A stretch of 64,000 nucleotides of DNA from Sulfitobacter sp. M39 (GTDB taxonomy: Bacteria > Pseudomonadota > Alphaproteobacteria > Rhodobacterales > Rhodobacteraceae), in assembly GCF_021735935.1 (NCBI RefSeq), contig NZ_WMDZ01000003.1:16001-80000 (forward strand), written 5' to 3'. The notes beneath the pieces are model-generated. The model saw nothing but the letters and a program-made list of their open reading frames with translations. It was not told the origin of the DNA and did no database searches. Of the stretch, positions 25,067 to 34,258 are shown one piece after another. How positions within the stretch are numbered: the first letter of the stretch is position 1; every line of letters starts with the position of its first letter. The position numbers and the translations under genes were made by a program.

Positions 25067-26857
25067 ATGGCAGCCATCAACGGTACGACTGGGACAGATA
25101 CCCTTCAGGGGACGGCAGAAGACGACCAGATCGATGCAGGTGCCGGCAACGACCGCGTTTCTGGCGAAGGCGGCGACGACCGGATCGACGGTGGCGCGGG
25201 CGATGACCTGCTGTATGGCGATGCAGGCGTCGGTACGGCACCGGGCAACGACGCGTCTCCGATTACGCTGTCCTATGCCAGCCGCCTTTTCAACACAGGC
25301 AACTCTGCCGACGAAGGCGACAGCGTCTTTTATGACAACGTGGCAACGTTGGACAATGGCGGCGGCGTTTTCGCGCGGCTGGTGCTGGTCGACACCTCCA
25401 ATGACGACATGCCCATTGACCTTACCGGCGGCACCGGCTTCGAGATCCTGCTGAACTCTGGTGATGGAAGCAGGAGCAGGTATGCCGGTGAAACCGCGAC
25501 CTTCCGGCTCGAATTCTACGACCGTCAGCACTACATCGATACGGGCGAGTTCAAGCCGATCGCGCTAAATTCCACCGCGACCTTCAACGATCTGGATCGC
25601 AACTCCCCCGGCGATCAGGAATCCGTGACGCTGGACACCAACAGCTTCACCTCCTTCGCGACCAGCGATGACACGTCGTTGAATGTCACCAATGCCGATG
25701 GCACCGTAACCGCAGCAGGGACCGAGGCGAACTCCCCCGACGATCAGGATGCGTGGTTCTCGGGCCAGTTCGAGAACCGCGAGTTCATCGAGTTCACGCT
25801 CGAAACCCGTTCCACGCAGTCGGGCTTCACCCTGTCTGGCGACCTGATTGATGACGCCGTCGTGACCCCGATCGAAGCGGGCAATGACACCATTCTGGGC
25901 GGCGAGGGCGACGACACGATCTTTGGTCAGGGCGGGAACGACAGCCTTGATGGTGGCGAAGGCGACGATCAGATCGAAGGCGGCGACGGGCAAGATACCA
26001 TCACCTCGGGCGGCGGCAATGACCGCGCCGAAGGGGGGCAAGGCTCCGACCTGTTCAACTTTACCTCGGGCGGTGATCACACCATCGTGGGCGGCGAAGA
26101 TGCCGACGGAACAGATGTCGACGTTCTGAACCTCAGCGGGCTGGATCGGTCGCAGTACACGCTGACCAAAACGGGGCCTGAATCCGGCACGATCGAGTTC
26201 CGCGATGCCGACGGCAACGTGACCGGCACCACAACCTATTCCGAAATCGAAGAGGTCGTGATCTGCTTTACCCCCGGCACAACCATCGCCACGCGACGCG
26301 GCGAGATCCCGGTGCAGCAGATCAAGGTCGGCGATCTCGTCGTCACGCGGGATAACGGCATGCAGCCGGTCCGCTGGGTGGGTCGCCGCAATCTGGGGCG
26401 CGACAACCTGCTGCGCACTCCTGGCTTCAACCCCATTCGGATCAAGGCTGGTGCCTTTGGCGAAGGCGTGCCGCAGCGCGATATGATGGTCAGCCCGAAC
26501 CACCGCATGCTTGTCGCCTCTGAGACGGCCGAGGTGATGTTCAGCGAACGCGAAGTTCTGGTCGCGGCGAAACATCTGGTCGGGCTCGACGGGGTCGACA
26601 CTGTCACGCCGGACAAGGTCAGCTACATCCACTTGCTGTTTGACAACCACGAAGTCGTGTTTGCGGATGGCACATGGGCCGAAAGCTTCCAGCCGGGGGC
26701 ACATTCGATGGCCGGTATCCAGTCCGAACAGCGTAGCGAGATCCTGTCGCTGTTCCCCGAACTCGATGCGGCTGACGGCATGTCCAACTTTGTCGCCGCG
26801 CGGCGGTCCCTGCGCGCGCACGAGGCACAGTTGCTGGTATCTGCCAGCGCCGCGTAA
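25067..26857 (+). CDS. RTX (calcium-binding nonapeptide) protein with C-terminal Hint domain
   Basis: A 596-residue acidic protein. Two RTX blocks with GGxGxDxxx-type repeats occur at about residues 15-60 (for example GGDDRIDGGAGDDLLYGD) and 275-345 (GGEGDDTIFGQGGNDSLDGG). Between them is a beta-rich acidic region of about 200 residues with no recognised domain. The C-terminal part, from about residue 400, is a Hint module beginning with the nucleophile Cys in ICFTPGTTIATRRGEIPVQQIKVGD, with the block-B-like SPNHRML His. RTX proteins leave by type I secretion and fold on Ca2+. The Hint module suggests autoprocessing. No secretion genes are adjacent. The start at 25067 has GGAG 7 nt upstream. 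Confidence 0.88.
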   Translation: MAAINGTTGTDTLQGTAEDDQIDAGAGNDRVSGEGGDDRIDGGAGDDLLYGDAGVGTAPGNDASPITLSYASRLFNTGNSADEGDSVFYDNVATLDNGGGVFARLVLVDTSNDDMPIDLTGGTGFEILLNSGDGSRSRYAGETATFRLEFYDRQHYIDTGEFKPIALNSTATFNDLDRNSPGDQESVTLDTNSFTSFATSDDTSLNVTNADGTVTAAGTEANSPDDQDAWFSGQFENREFIEFTLETRSTQSGFTLSGDLIDDAVVTPIEAGNDTILGGEGDDTIFGQGGNDSLDGGEGDDQIEGGDGQDTITSGGGNDRAEGGQGSDLFNFTSGGDHTIVGGEDADGTDVDVLNLSGLDRSQYTLTKTGPESGTIEFRDADGNVTGTTTYSEIEEVVICFTPGTTIATRRGEIPVQQIKVGDLVVTRDNGMQPVRWVGRRNLGRDNLLRTPGFNPIRIKAGAFGEGVPQRDMMVSPNHRMLVASETAEVMFSEREVLVAAKHLVGLDGVDTVTPDKVSYIHLLFDNHEVVFADGTWAESFQPGAHSMAGIQSEQRSEILSLFPELDAADGMSNFVAARRSLRAHEAQLLVSASAA

Positions 26858-26882
26858 GCTGCGCAATCCGGTTCAACTAACG

Positions 26883-26914
26883 AAAAGGCAGCCCGTTCAC
26901 CGGCTGCCTTTTTT
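26883..26914. terminator. Strong bidirectional terminator
   Basis: AAAAGGCAGCC (26883-26893) and GGCTGCCTTTT (26902-26912) form a perfect stem with an 8-nt loop, and a run of six T follows. It separates the RTX-Hint gene from the convergent siderophore reductase gene. Confidence 0.9.
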
Positions 26915-26931
26915 GTCTCGATGACAGGGGT

Positions 26932-27948
26932 TTACCAAAAGGCCGAGATATAGGACCGCTCGGCCGCGCCGCCGTGCTCTTTCCACGTCTTGCGCACCTG
27001 CGTCGCCATCGCCTTTTGCCCCGCGAACCATAAAAACCCGTCCGCCGCGGATAACACCGCGTCGCAGGCCGCCTGCCCCATCGTGGCACGCTCGGCCTCG
27101 TTGGCGATGACGACTTCCAGACCGGCGTGCTTTGGCATCGGATAATGCGCGGCATCTACATGGGAGGGGTAGAGCATGATGCGCCCGGTCAGATCGGGGT
27201 TCGCCTCCATGATACGGGCGATGGCCGGAAAGGCGGTATCATCGGCAAATCCGAACACCGGGCCCGTAATCGTACAGCCGCCACCGCCCGGTCCGGCGAC
27301 AAGGATTTGCGTCCCCAGTTCAACGCTGCGCGCCCAATCGGTGGTGCGCCCACCTTCGTGAATAAACAGATCAAACACCAGCAGTCCGTTTTCCCGATCC
27401 ACCCGCCGCGCGGTATAGACCGGCAGATGCAGCTTGTGTTCACCCTTGGGCCAGACGGTTGCACCGTTCTCTCCGATGCGGGGCCATTGGGGGGGCTTGC
27501 CCGATTGCGCGATGCCAAGGCGGAAGTGGATCGCACTGTCAGAGAATCGCGCCACATCGCCCGCCAGCGTGACCCGCATAAACCCGCAGTCCAACATCTC
27601 GCGGTGCTGCACCGTCATCAACCGTGCGTTATCGGGCAACGCACCCTGACGTACCCCATCCGACCAGCGGATCGCCTGCGCCGCATCGGGCATGACGCTG
27701 CCGATCTGATCCACAAGACTGTCCTTCAACGTCTGCAGAAAATCGGCGCGCGCGGTCGATATCTCGGCCCTGCAATGGGCACCGGACGGGGCAAAGGCGA
27801 TCCGCCCATAATAGGTGCCCACGACAATTCCCTGTACGCCATCCTGTTCGACGTGCAGGTCATGCTCTGCCGCTTCGGCCAAGGTGGCCTGACGCAGGGC
27901 GGCGAAGTTGACGCCGGGCAATTCGGTTTGTGCAGTGTGATCAGACAT
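26932..27948 (-). CDS. Siderophore-interacting protein (ferric-siderophore reductase) with N-terminal DUF2218
   Basis: A 338-residue fusion. Residues about 10-100 match DUF2218 ([25 protein letters not shown]). From about 105 on it is a ViuB-type SIP: the FAD-binding segment [27 protein letters not shown] with [26 protein letters not shown], then the NAD(P)H part ending [20 protein letters not shown]. It should reduce Fe3+ in imported siderophores in the cytoplasm. It overlaps the MFS gene by 8 nt in a TonB receptor-MFS-SIP operon and is probably iron-repressed with it. Confidence 0.9.
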   Translation of the reverse strand: MSDHTAQTELPGVNFAALRQATLAEAAEHDLHVEQDGVQGIVVGTYYGRIAFAPSGAHCRAEISTARADFLQTLKDSLVDQIGSVMPDAAQAIRWSDGVRQGALPDNARLMTVQHREMLDCGFMRVTLAGDVARFSDSAIHFRLGIAQSGKPPQWPRIGENGATVWPKGEHKLHLPVYTARRVDRENGLLVFDLFIHEGGRTTDWARSVELGTQILVAGPGGGGCTITGPVFGFADDTAFPAIARIMEANPDLTGRIMLYPSHVDAAHYPMPKHAGLEVVIANEAERATMGQAACDAVLSAADGFLWFAGQKAMATQVRKTWKEHGGAAERSYISAFW

Positions 27949-29164
27949 GGGCCATCCCCTGTTGCGGTGCGCGCTGCCCCGAGACCCGCCAGATCAGCGG
28001 CAATGCCGCAAGCGAGACGGCACAGGCCACACCAAAAAAGAAACCGTAACCAAGATGCTCGGCGATGACCCCGGCGACCATGCCCGAAACCATGCTCACC
28101 GCCGCATCCATACATTGGAACAAGGTAAAATCGACACCGCCCTGCCGCGGGTCGGACCAGTTCATGAACTGCCCGTACAGGGCGACAAACCCGAAGGCCA
28201 TGACCGCCGCGCTGCTGACCATCGCAATCGGGGCCACCGTCGCGGCGGCGAAAACGCCACCCGCCGCCGACAGACCAACCACCCCGAGGATCAGCGCCTG
28301 AATCGCCACCGCGCCGGCCAGCACCACGCGGGTGCCGAAACGGCGCACCACTGCACCCCCGGTCATCGCCCCCGCAAAACCCAAGGTCAGGCTGCCGACC
28401 CCGCTGAGCAGTCCAAGCTGACCCAGATCATAGCCCGCATCGATAAAGTAAGGCCCGAACATCCCCATCGCGGTTTTCTGCGCCACGACATAAAGCGCCG
28501 CGACCAGCAAACCCTGACGCACCTCGTCGCGGGCCAAGGCGGCTCTAAGTCGCGGTTGATGCGGTCGCGCCTGCGCGGTTTTCGCCCGCGCGATGATCGC
28601 AAAGGGGACGCAGAGCACAGCAATCACCGCCGCCATACCCCAAGCTCCCACCAGCCATCCGGCGCGGTCCACGAGGATCAGGAACACTCCCCCGCCGATC
28701 GCAGCCCCCAGATAGGCACCGCCCACCTGCGCCGCGTTGCCCCAGCCGTATTGCGTATCCTTCAACGCCGCCACGGCATAGCCGTCGCAGGCAATATCGA
28801 CCGTGGCCGTCGCAAAGGCCGCCACCATCAGCACCGCCAAAACAGGCAGCACCGGCGACGGGCCGATCAGCCCCACCACGAAAAGCGCCGCGATCACCAC
28901 CGCAGCGCCGAATGTTACAATCGTGACCGACCGGTCCCGCCCGCCGTCGGGCAGGCGGAACCGTTCAACCCTCGGTGCCCAAAGGAACTTGAGCGCCCAA
29001 GGCAGCACCAGCACCGAGATCAACCCGATCTGGTCCAGCGGCAGGTTCTGCGCGCGCAACACCCCCGGCAGCCCGGACCATGTGACGCCCGCAATGACGC
29101 TTTGCGCGATATAGATGCCGCCGATCGCGCCGACGACACCCCAAGTTCCTCCAAGCCGCGCCAT
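27941..29164 (-). CDS. MFS permease, likely siderophore importer (RhtX/FptX type)
   Basis: A 407-residue, 12-helix MFS protein. It starts [26 protein letters not shown], has the [31 protein letters not shown] segment of RhtX/FptX/AmpG-like permeases (about residues 120-150), and [29 protein letters not shown] in the second half. RhtX/FptX proteins carry ferric siderophores across the inner membrane without an ABC importer. That fits its place between a TonB receptor and a siderophore reductase. The ATG shares one base with the receptor stop (TGATG), and its stop overlaps the SIP start by 8 nt. Confidence 0.87.
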   Translation of the reverse strand: MARLGGTWGVVGAIGGIYIAQSVIAGVTWSGLPGVLRAQNLPLDQIGLISVLVLPWALKFLWAPRVERFRLPDGGRDRSVTIVTFGAAVVIAALFVVGLIGPSPVLPVLAVLMVAAFATATVDIACDGYAVAALKDTQYGWGNAAQVGGAYLGAAIGGGVFLILVDRAGWLVGAWGMAAVIAVLCVPFAIIARAKTAQARPHQPRLRAALARDEVRQGLLVAALYVVAQKTAMGMFGPYFIDAGYDLGQLGLLSGVGSLTLGFAGAMTGGAVVRRFGTRVVLAGAVAIQALILGVVGLSAAGGVFAAATVAPIAMVSSAAVMAFGFVALYGQFMNWSDPRQGGVDFTLFQCMDAAVSMVSGMVAGVIAEHLGYGFFFGVACAVSLAALPLIWRVSGQRAPQQGMAHV

Positions 29165-31257
29165 CAGAAGCGGTAGCTGACGCTGGCCGTGGCCGTGCGC
29201 CCTTCGTAGCGATAGCAATAGTCCGCGCTACAGGTCTGGTCTGTGTTGTCAAAGACGTTCTTGACGTTGATCTGCGCGCTCAGCCCGTCATAGCCGACTT
29301 CACCGAAATCATAGGACATCGACAGATCGGCAAAGACCTCGGCATCGTTCTTGTAGGTATTTGCATCGTTGCCATAGCTTTCGCCGACATAGCGCAGACC
29401 CGCGCCGAAGCCAAAGCCCTTGAACGCCCCGCTTTGCGGCTCGTAAAAGCCCCAGATCGATGCGGTGTGATGCGGTGTGGCCGACAGCTGGTTGCCCACG
29501 GTGCCGGTGGACCCTGCCTCGATCTCCATATCCAGATAGGTATAGGCGCTGGTCACGCGCAGACCATTGGCAAAGTTGAACTGGCCTTCAATCTCCAGCC
29601 CGCGCGACCGCAGGTCATAGGGCACCTGCACCTGGTTCAAGCCATTGAACGTCGCCGGATCAACTGTCTGGAAGACAACACCATCCTCTTGGCGGATGTC
29701 AAACAGCGACGCGGTGACAAGGCTTTCGGTACCTGGCAGTTGGTATTTGACGCCCACTTCCTTTTGCAGCCCGCGCGTCGGCTCTGCTGCGCGGCCACTG
29801 TTGGGATCGCTGCTGTCGTCATAGACCAGCCCTGTGGTCGGCACGAAAGAGCTCGACACATTGGCATAAACCGACAGATCGGTGTTGAACGCATAGCTCA
29901 GACCGACACGACCCGAGAACCCGTTGTGCGATGTATCGGTGCCGTTCTGATTGGCATCAAAGGTGGTCATGTCGACCCAGTCGTAGCGACCGCTAAGGAA
30001 CATCGTCCAAGGGCCGGAGCTCAGCTGGTCGTGCACATAGACGCCATACTGATACATTTCCTGACCGTTGGAATAGGGTTGATCCACCGCGTCCGTGTCA
30101 GCGGCCGAGACATAGCCGACACCGCCATAATAGGCGTCATAGGACGATTGCGTATAATCGAAACCGGCCACAACCGTGTGGTCAAACGCACCGGTAGAGA
30201 AATGCCCCTCAGCGTAGGTATCGACCGAGAAATTCTCGGAGTTCTCAAGGTAATGGCCCCAGTAGCGCCCGAAACCCGTGCCCGCCGCATAGATGCCGCT
30301 GAACTCAAGATCCGCATCCACTTCGGAATACCGCAGGTTCTGGCGCAGGGTCACGCCATTGTCCATCTCGTGCTCAAGCTCGTAGCCGACGCGCCATTGT
30401 TCGTTCACAAAGTCATTATAATCAGGATCGCCGACATAAATATCAGACGCTTCGCCCTGCGACGGGTTGTAGTAAGACGCCGTGCCGCCGCGGGTTGATT
30501 CAGAATATTCTGTCAGCACGGTGATCTTGGTCCGGTCCGTCAACTGATAGGTGAAGGACGGGGCCAGCAGCGCCAGATCATCGCTATAGCCCGGCAGCGG
30601 CGTATCCGCATCCCGCGCCACACCGGTCAGACGATAGCTGAGCCGTCCGTCGGTGCCGACGGGGCCGGTGAAATCGAACGCCAGCTCTTTGCGGCTGTCT
30701 GTGCCAAAGGTCAGCTTCAGCTCGTTATATTCTTCGTCCTTGGGGCGTTTGGAAATGATATTCACCAGACCGCCCGCACCGCTGACGCCATACATCGACG
30801 ACGATGGCCCCTTGAGCACGGAAACGCCCTCGAACGTGTAGGGGTGGTTCTGGAACCACGCCGACGGACCGTTCACCTGACGCAAGCCATCGCGGAACAG
30901 CCCGTCATAGTAGGCCGAGAAACCGCGCAGATAGACAGCGTCATAGCGCGAGTCGAAACCGAAATTGGTGACATTGGCGCCCGAGGTATAGCCCAAGGCG
31001 TCCAGCAGCGTGCGCGGCTCCTGATCTTCGATCTGGTCCTGCCCGACGGTGCTGATCGCTTGGGGGATGTCACGGATGGGGGTGTCGACCCGCGTGGCCT
31101 GACGCCCCGATTCGGCCACGTAACCGTTTTGCAGCAGCGTCGCATCGCTTTCCGCCTCAAGCGTGAGCGTCCCCAGATCAAGCGTATCCGCCTCCTGCGC
31201 ATAGGCGGGGTGTGATGCAGCCAGCGCGGCCACCAAGGCAATCCTTGAAATTTGCAT
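29164..31257 (-). CDS. TonB-dependent siderophore receptor
   Basis: A 697-residue outer-membrane receptor. It has a Sec signal peptide (about residues 1-20, ending HPAYAQ), a plug domain with [21 protein letters not shown] and [31 protein letters not shown] (about 145-175), then a 22-strand barrel ending in Phe (TASVSYRF), the usual outer-membrane C-terminus. Short aromatic and acidic loops suggest a hydroxamate or FhuA/FpvA-like ferrisiderophore ligand, but this cannot be fixed. It heads the operon with the MFS permease and the reductase. No siderophore biosynthesis gene is in the window, suggesting use of foreign siderophores. Confidence 0.93.
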   Translation of the reverse strand: MQISRIALVAALAASHPAYAQEADTLDLGTLTLEAESDATLLQNGYVAESGRQATRVDTPIRDIPQAISTVGQDQIEDQEPRTLLDALGYTSGANVTNFGFDSRYDAVYLRGFSAYYDGLFRDGLRQVNGPSAWFQNHPYTFEGVSVLKGPSSSMYGVSGAGGLVNIISKRPKDEEYNELKLTFGTDSRKELAFDFTGPVGTDGRLSYRLTGVARDADTPLPGYSDDLALLAPSFTYQLTDRTKITVLTEYSESTRGGTASYYNPSQGEASDIYVGDPDYNDFVNEQWRVGYELEHEMDNGVTLRQNLRYSEVDADLEFSGIYAAGTGFGRYWGHYLENSENFSVDTYAEGHFSTGAFDHTVVAGFDYTQSSYDAYYGGVGYVSAADTDAVDQPYSNGQEMYQYGVYVHDQLSSGPWTMFLSGRYDWVDMTTFDANQNGTDTSHNGFSGRVGLSYAFNTDLSVYANVSSSFVPTTGLVYDDSSDPNSGRAAEPTRGLQKEVGVKYQLPGTESLVTASLFDIRQEDGVVFQTVDPATFNGLNQVQVPYDLRSRGLEIEGQFNFANGLRVTSAYTYLDMEIEAGSTGTVGNQLSATPHHTASIWGFYEPQSGAFKGFGFGAGLRYVGESYGNDANTYKNDAEVFADLSMSYDFGEVGYDGLSAQINVKNVFDNTDQTCSADYCYRYEGRTATASVSYRF

Positions 31258-31559
31258 GAAATTCTGTCCCTTACTGTTTTAGTCGGAAATGAACCGCCAC
31301 GCGGCTATTGTCAAACTGAAATAGTAAGGTATTCACCTGCCCGAGACCTAATCAGGTCAGCGCGTCGGGGCAAGCCGCTGCGTCACAAACTTAGCGATCA
31401 CAGGCGGCATCCCGCCTACACCCATGTATTTACATAACATTTTCAAATACCCCACTAAAACACTCCCCCTTGTCGGGGCGATGGTTATACCCTATAAATA
31501 AAGTAAGATATTCAACCGGGCAGGCCCGAACCCTGCCCCATGTATGGACTTCTCTTGAT
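31258..31559. promoter_or_regulatory. Divergent promoter region, TonB receptor / hypothetical gene
   Basis: This AT-rich stretch of about 300 bp separates the receptor operon from the gene at 31560. A near-identical direct repeat occurs twice: AGTAAGGTATTCACC (31323-31337) and AGTAAGATATTCAACC (31503-31518), one near each start. It could be a shared iron-response site; I do not see a standard Irr or RirA box here. Confidence 0.4.
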
Positions 31560-32000
31560 ATGGCATCTCTGGCGACCCTCCCGATCCTTGACCGCGACGA
31601 CGCACCAGCACAGGCGCCCGCCCCCCGTATCACCCCCGAACAACGCGCCGCGCTGACCCATTTCCGGATGTCAGCGATGGCCTGTCGCGTCGCCGCGCGC
31701 ACGGATCTTTACGAAGCCTGCGCCCTGCTCAGCCTTGATGGAGAGGACGCGAAACGCACATTTGTGGATACGCTGATCAAATGTCTGCCGAATGCAGTGC
31801 AGCGCAAGGTCGTCTGGTTCGCGCCGGGCACAGACACGCTTTCGTTTGACGAAGCATGGATCCTGCGCTGCCTGACCAGCATCCGCGAGGACGATCCCGC
31901 CAGTCTCAACTTCCTGATCAAGTCGCGCGTCGCCCCCTCTGACCGACGCTATATCGGCTATCTTCTCGGCCAAATTTCCGAGCAGTTTTCTCAAGTTTAG
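31560..32000 (+). CDS. Hypothetical protein
   Basis: A 146-residue protein with no recognised domain. The N-terminal 25 residues are Ala/Pro-rich. The rest is probably helical, with two Cys (in RTDLYEACALL and LIKCLPNAVQRK) and an ordered end SDRRYIGYLLGQISEQF. No signal peptide or membrane helix is seen. ATG 31560 is chosen because the region upstream looks like promoter sequence; its ribosome site is poor (GGA about 11 nt away). It is divergent from the TonB receptor and is followed, over its stop codon, by an Irr-type box for dps. A link to iron is positional inference only. Confidence 0.6.
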   Translation: MASLATLPILDRDDAPAQAPAPRITPEQRAALTHFRMSAMACRVAARTDLYEACALLSLDGEDAKRTFVDTLIKCLPNAVQRKVVWFAPGTDTLSFDEAWILRCLTSIREDDPASLNFLIKSRVAPSDRRYIGYLLGQISEQFSQV

Positions 32001-32012
32001 AATAATTCCAAA
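31996..32012. promoter_or_regulatory. Irr-type iron control element upstream of dps
   Basis: TTTAGAATAATTCCAAA differs at one base from the alphaproteobacterial Irr/ICE palindrome TTTAGAA-N3-TTCTAAA as I recall it. It overlaps the stop codon of the preceding gene and lies about 100 bp before the dps start. Irr control of an iron-storage gene would be consistent with the family's role. Confidence 0.55.
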
Positions 32013-32109
32013 AAGACCTTGGCAAACCGTTTTTGGTGTCTATGTTGATTGGACAGCAAGCTAGTACCGTGCCAGCCAGTCAGAATTTTAATCACTTGGG
32101 GACGAGAAA

Positions 32110-32583
32110 ATGAACCAGACAGCAGCTGCTTTGACAACCGATGCAAAAACAGCAATCGCCGATGCATTGAACCAATGCGTTGCGGAAACCGCCGTGACGA
32201 CAATGCTGGCGCAAAACTTTCACTGGAACGTAAAAGGCATGGGTTTCGGCCCGCTGCACGACCTGTTCCAGAAAATCTACGAAGACCACTTTGTCGCGCA
32301 GGATGATCTGGCAGAGCGTATTCGCGCTCTCGATGTCCACGCCGAAGGGATGCTTGCGGGCATGCTGAAGCGGTCCAAGATCAACGAACACGATGGCCAC
32401 GCCAACGACAAGGAAATGATCCGCATCATGATGGAAGCGCAGGAAACGCTGGCCTCCACCATCGCGGGCGCGGGCCAGTTGGCCGCCGACAACGGCGACA
32501 CGCTGACAGAAGACCTCTGCATCGCACGCGGGACAGAGCACGAGAAATTCGCGTGGTTCCTGCGCGCACACCTCGCAGGCTAA
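32110..32583 (+). CDS. dps: Dps family iron-storage and DNA-protection protein
   Basis: A 157-residue ferritin-like Dps. The ferroxidase residues shared between subunits are all present with the right spacing: His38 (NFHWN), His50 (GPLHD), Asp65 and Glu69 (QDDLAER), that is 12, 15 and 4 residues apart as in E. coli Dps. Dps forms a 12-mer shell that oxidises Fe2+ with H2O2 and binds or shields DNA in the cytoplasm. A ribosome site (GGGGACGAG) precedes the ATG. It stands between iron uptake genes and sodC, in an iron/oxidative-stress neighbourhood, with an Irr-type box upstream and a hairpin downstream. Confidence 0.95.
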   Translation: MNQTAAALTTDAKTAIADALNQCVAETAVTTMLAQNFHWNVKGMGFGPLHDLFQKIYEDHFVAQDDLAERIRALDVHAEGMLAGMLKRSKINEHDGHANDKEMIRIMMEAQETLASTIAGAGQLAADNGDTLTEDLCIARGTEHEKFAWFLRAHLAG

Positions 32584-32620
32584 ATAGCCCATCCGCTGAT
32601 CCCGTCAGCACCCAAAATCA

Positions 32621-32653
32621 AATCGCGGCTAGAGAAGCTTCTCGGCCGCGATT
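32621..32653. terminator. Hairpin ending dps, overlapping the 3' end of the DUF1289 gene
   Basis: AATCGCGGC (32621-32629) pairs with GCCGCGATT (32645-32653), with an inner GAGAAGCTTCTC self-pairing stretch. TTTTGCGTTTTG-type sequence follows on the plus strand. It can terminate dps, while its right arm encodes the last codons of the convergent DUF1289 gene. Confidence 0.65.
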
Positions 32654-32874
32654 TTGCGTTTTGCCAGCTTCTTGCGATACGCCAGATCCCAATGGCTGTA
32701 TTTGCCCAGACGTTCCTGTTGCGCAGTCAGCATATGGATAAAGCCCACGCGGTGGCTTTCTTTCTTCAGCGATTTGAACATGGATTTCTGCGCCTTGGTC
32801 ATCGAACACCCGATGCAATGGCCTTCGCGTTTGAACTTGCACACGTCGATACAGGGGCTGGGTGTTTTTGCCAT
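32629..32874 (-). CDS. DUF1289 family small cysteine-rich protein
   Basis: An 81-residue basic protein with the DUF1289 Cys pattern near its start: SPCIDVCKFKREGHCIGC (residues 6-23), four Cys likely to bind a metal. The tail is rich in Lys/Arg. The function of the family is unknown; an Fe-S or zinc site is plausible. It is transcribed towards dps. Confidence 0.85.
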   Translation of the reverse strand: MAKTPSPCIDVCKFKREGHCIGCSMTKAQKSMFKSLKKESHRVGFIHMLTAQQERLGKYSHWDLAYRKKLAKRKIAAEKLL

Positions 32875-32952
32875 GGGAAACCTTGCTGATTGATCCGGCG
32901 GTTTGCCCCCTGCCCGTGCAGGGTGCCAGCGGTAGCCTATGCCAGCAAAAGC

Positions 32953-32980
32953 AAGGCCGCGCCAGTGGGGGCGCGGCCTT
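32953..32980. terminator. Terminator after sodC
   Basis: AAGGCCGCGCC (32953-32963) and GGCGCGGCCTT (32970-32980) form a perfect 11-bp stem with a 6-nt loop. On the minus strand it is followed by TTGCTTTTGC. It lies 33 bp past the sodC stop and before the DUF1289 start. Confidence 0.8.
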
Positions 32981-33012
32981 GGTCGTTCAAATCATCGTTT
33001 GCCGAAGGGTGA

Positions 33013-33519
33013 TCAGGCGGGATCAGCACCAAAGACACCGCAGGCAATCCGGTCCCCCGCATCCCCCGAGGGTTGCGAGCTGTAATCATCCTGCCCGCCG
33101 TGGATAACAAAGGCAGCGCCGTCGTCATCCATCAGATGCTCTTCCACATTCAGGAACGGCAGGAACACTTCCTGCTCTACGGTGCCATCACTGCCCACCG
33201 TGACATTCGGCATATCACCGGGGTGTGGGCCACCGGCGGTCAACACGCCATGTTCGCGGTCGCCCGCGATATGTCCGCCAGCGGATTTAAACCCGTCGCC
33301 CGAACAATCACCGGTTTCGTGCAAATGCACCGCGATGCCCCCTGCGGGCAGGTTGGACAGCGACAGTTTTGCCAACGCCACGCCGGATTCGGTATCCTGG
33401 ACCGTCACGGTCCCGACCTCTGCGCCCTCGGCATCCATAACCGGAGCGGTCGTTTCGGCGGCGAAAGCGGCGCTTGTCATCAGCCCGCAGGCCACGGCGG
33501 TGGTGAGTGCGAATTTCAT
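33013..33519 (-). CDS. sodC: Periplasmic Cu/Zn superoxide dismutase
   Basis: A 168-residue protein with a Sec signal peptide (residues 1-20, ending SAAFAAE). The metal site is intact: GIAVHLHETGDC gives two Cu His ligands and the first disulfide Cys. SAGGHIAGDREHG and GGPHPGDMPNV give the bridging and Zn ligands, AAFVIHGGQDDY gives a further Cu His, and DRIACGVF the second Cys with the active-site Arg nearby. It converts superoxide to H2O2 and O2 in the periplasm. The ATG at 33519 has GGGAG 7 nt upstream; longer readings have no signal peptide at their start. Confidence 0.93.
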   Translation of the reverse strand: MKFALTTAVACGLMTSAAFAAETTAPVMDAEGAEVGTVTVQDTESGVALAKLSLSNLPAGGIAVHLHETGDCSGDGFKSAGGHIAGDREHGVLTAGGPHPGDMPNVTVGSDGTVEQEVFLPFLNVEEHLMDDDGAAFVIHGGQDDYSSQPSGDAGDRIACGVFGADPA

Positions 33520-33737
33520 TGGAATCTCCCTTTTCATGCTTGGGTTTGAACCGGCCAGCTGTGGTCGATTGGTCAAAGACCAACCCGCCGCATTTACCCA
33601 AAGTTCCAAGCCCCCACACCCACACGGCCAAACAACGCCCATCGGCAGAAGTTAGCCGCCCGCAGAAGGACGCGGAACCGCCGCGCCGCCTCTATCGTTT
33701 CAACTACAGGTAACCAACAACACAGGAGAGTTTCGAC

Positions 33738-34091
33738 ATGACGACGACATCACATTCTAGCCTCGTATCTTCCTCTGACGTGAATGGTACAAATGTTTAC
33801 AGCCGCGATGGCACACATATCGGATCCATCGACCACCTGATGATCGACAAGCAATCCGGCAAGGTCGCCTATGCCGTAATGGGCTTTGGCGGATTTCTGG
33901 GCTTGGGCGAGGATCACCACCCCGTGCCGTGGGGCAAGCTTGAATACGACACCTCGAAAGATGGGTTCATGACGGACATCACCGAACAGCAGGTCAAAGG
34001 CGCACCAACCCGCAGCGACGGTTGGGTGACAGACCGCGAATGGGAACGCCGGACCCACGAACATTATATGGTGCCGAACTACTGGATTTGA
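33738..34091 (+). CDS. PRC-barrel domain protein
   Basis: A 117-residue protein whose residues about 10-85 form a PRC-barrel: SSDVNGTNVYSRDGTHIGSIDHLMIDKQSGKVAYAVMGFGGFLGLGEDHHPVPW. The C-terminal 30 residues are charged and aromatic (DREWERRTHEHYMVPNYWI). Such proteins in alphaproteobacteria are often stress-induced and membrane-associated; the role is unknown. AGGAG lies 13-17 nt before the ATG. Followed by a strong terminator, so probably a single-gene unit. Confidence 0.85.
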   Translation: MTTTSHSSLVSSSDVNGTNVYSRDGTHIGSIDHLMIDKQSGKVAYAVMGFGGFLGLGEDHHPVPWGKLEYDTSKDGFMTDITEQQVKGAPTRSDGWVTDREWERRTHEHYMVPNYWI

Positions 34092-34112
34092 TCCACAGAA
34101 GTTGACCACCGT

Positions 34113-34143
34113 AGACCGTCCCCACATTGGGGGCGGTCTTTTT
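34113..34143 (+). terminator. Terminator after the PRC-barrel gene
   Basis: AGACCGTCCCC (34113-34123) pairs with GGGGGCGGTCT (34129-34139), and a run of T follows. It lies 22 bp after the stop. Confidence 0.85.
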
Positions 34144-34258
34144 CTGTCACCGCCCTATATCCAACCCAACAGCTTTCAAGAGACCGGATTGCCCCCATGC
34201 CCAGTTCCGCCCCCTGCCCCCCTCTCCCGCACCCCTCTTGCGCGCAGGAGACACGCTG

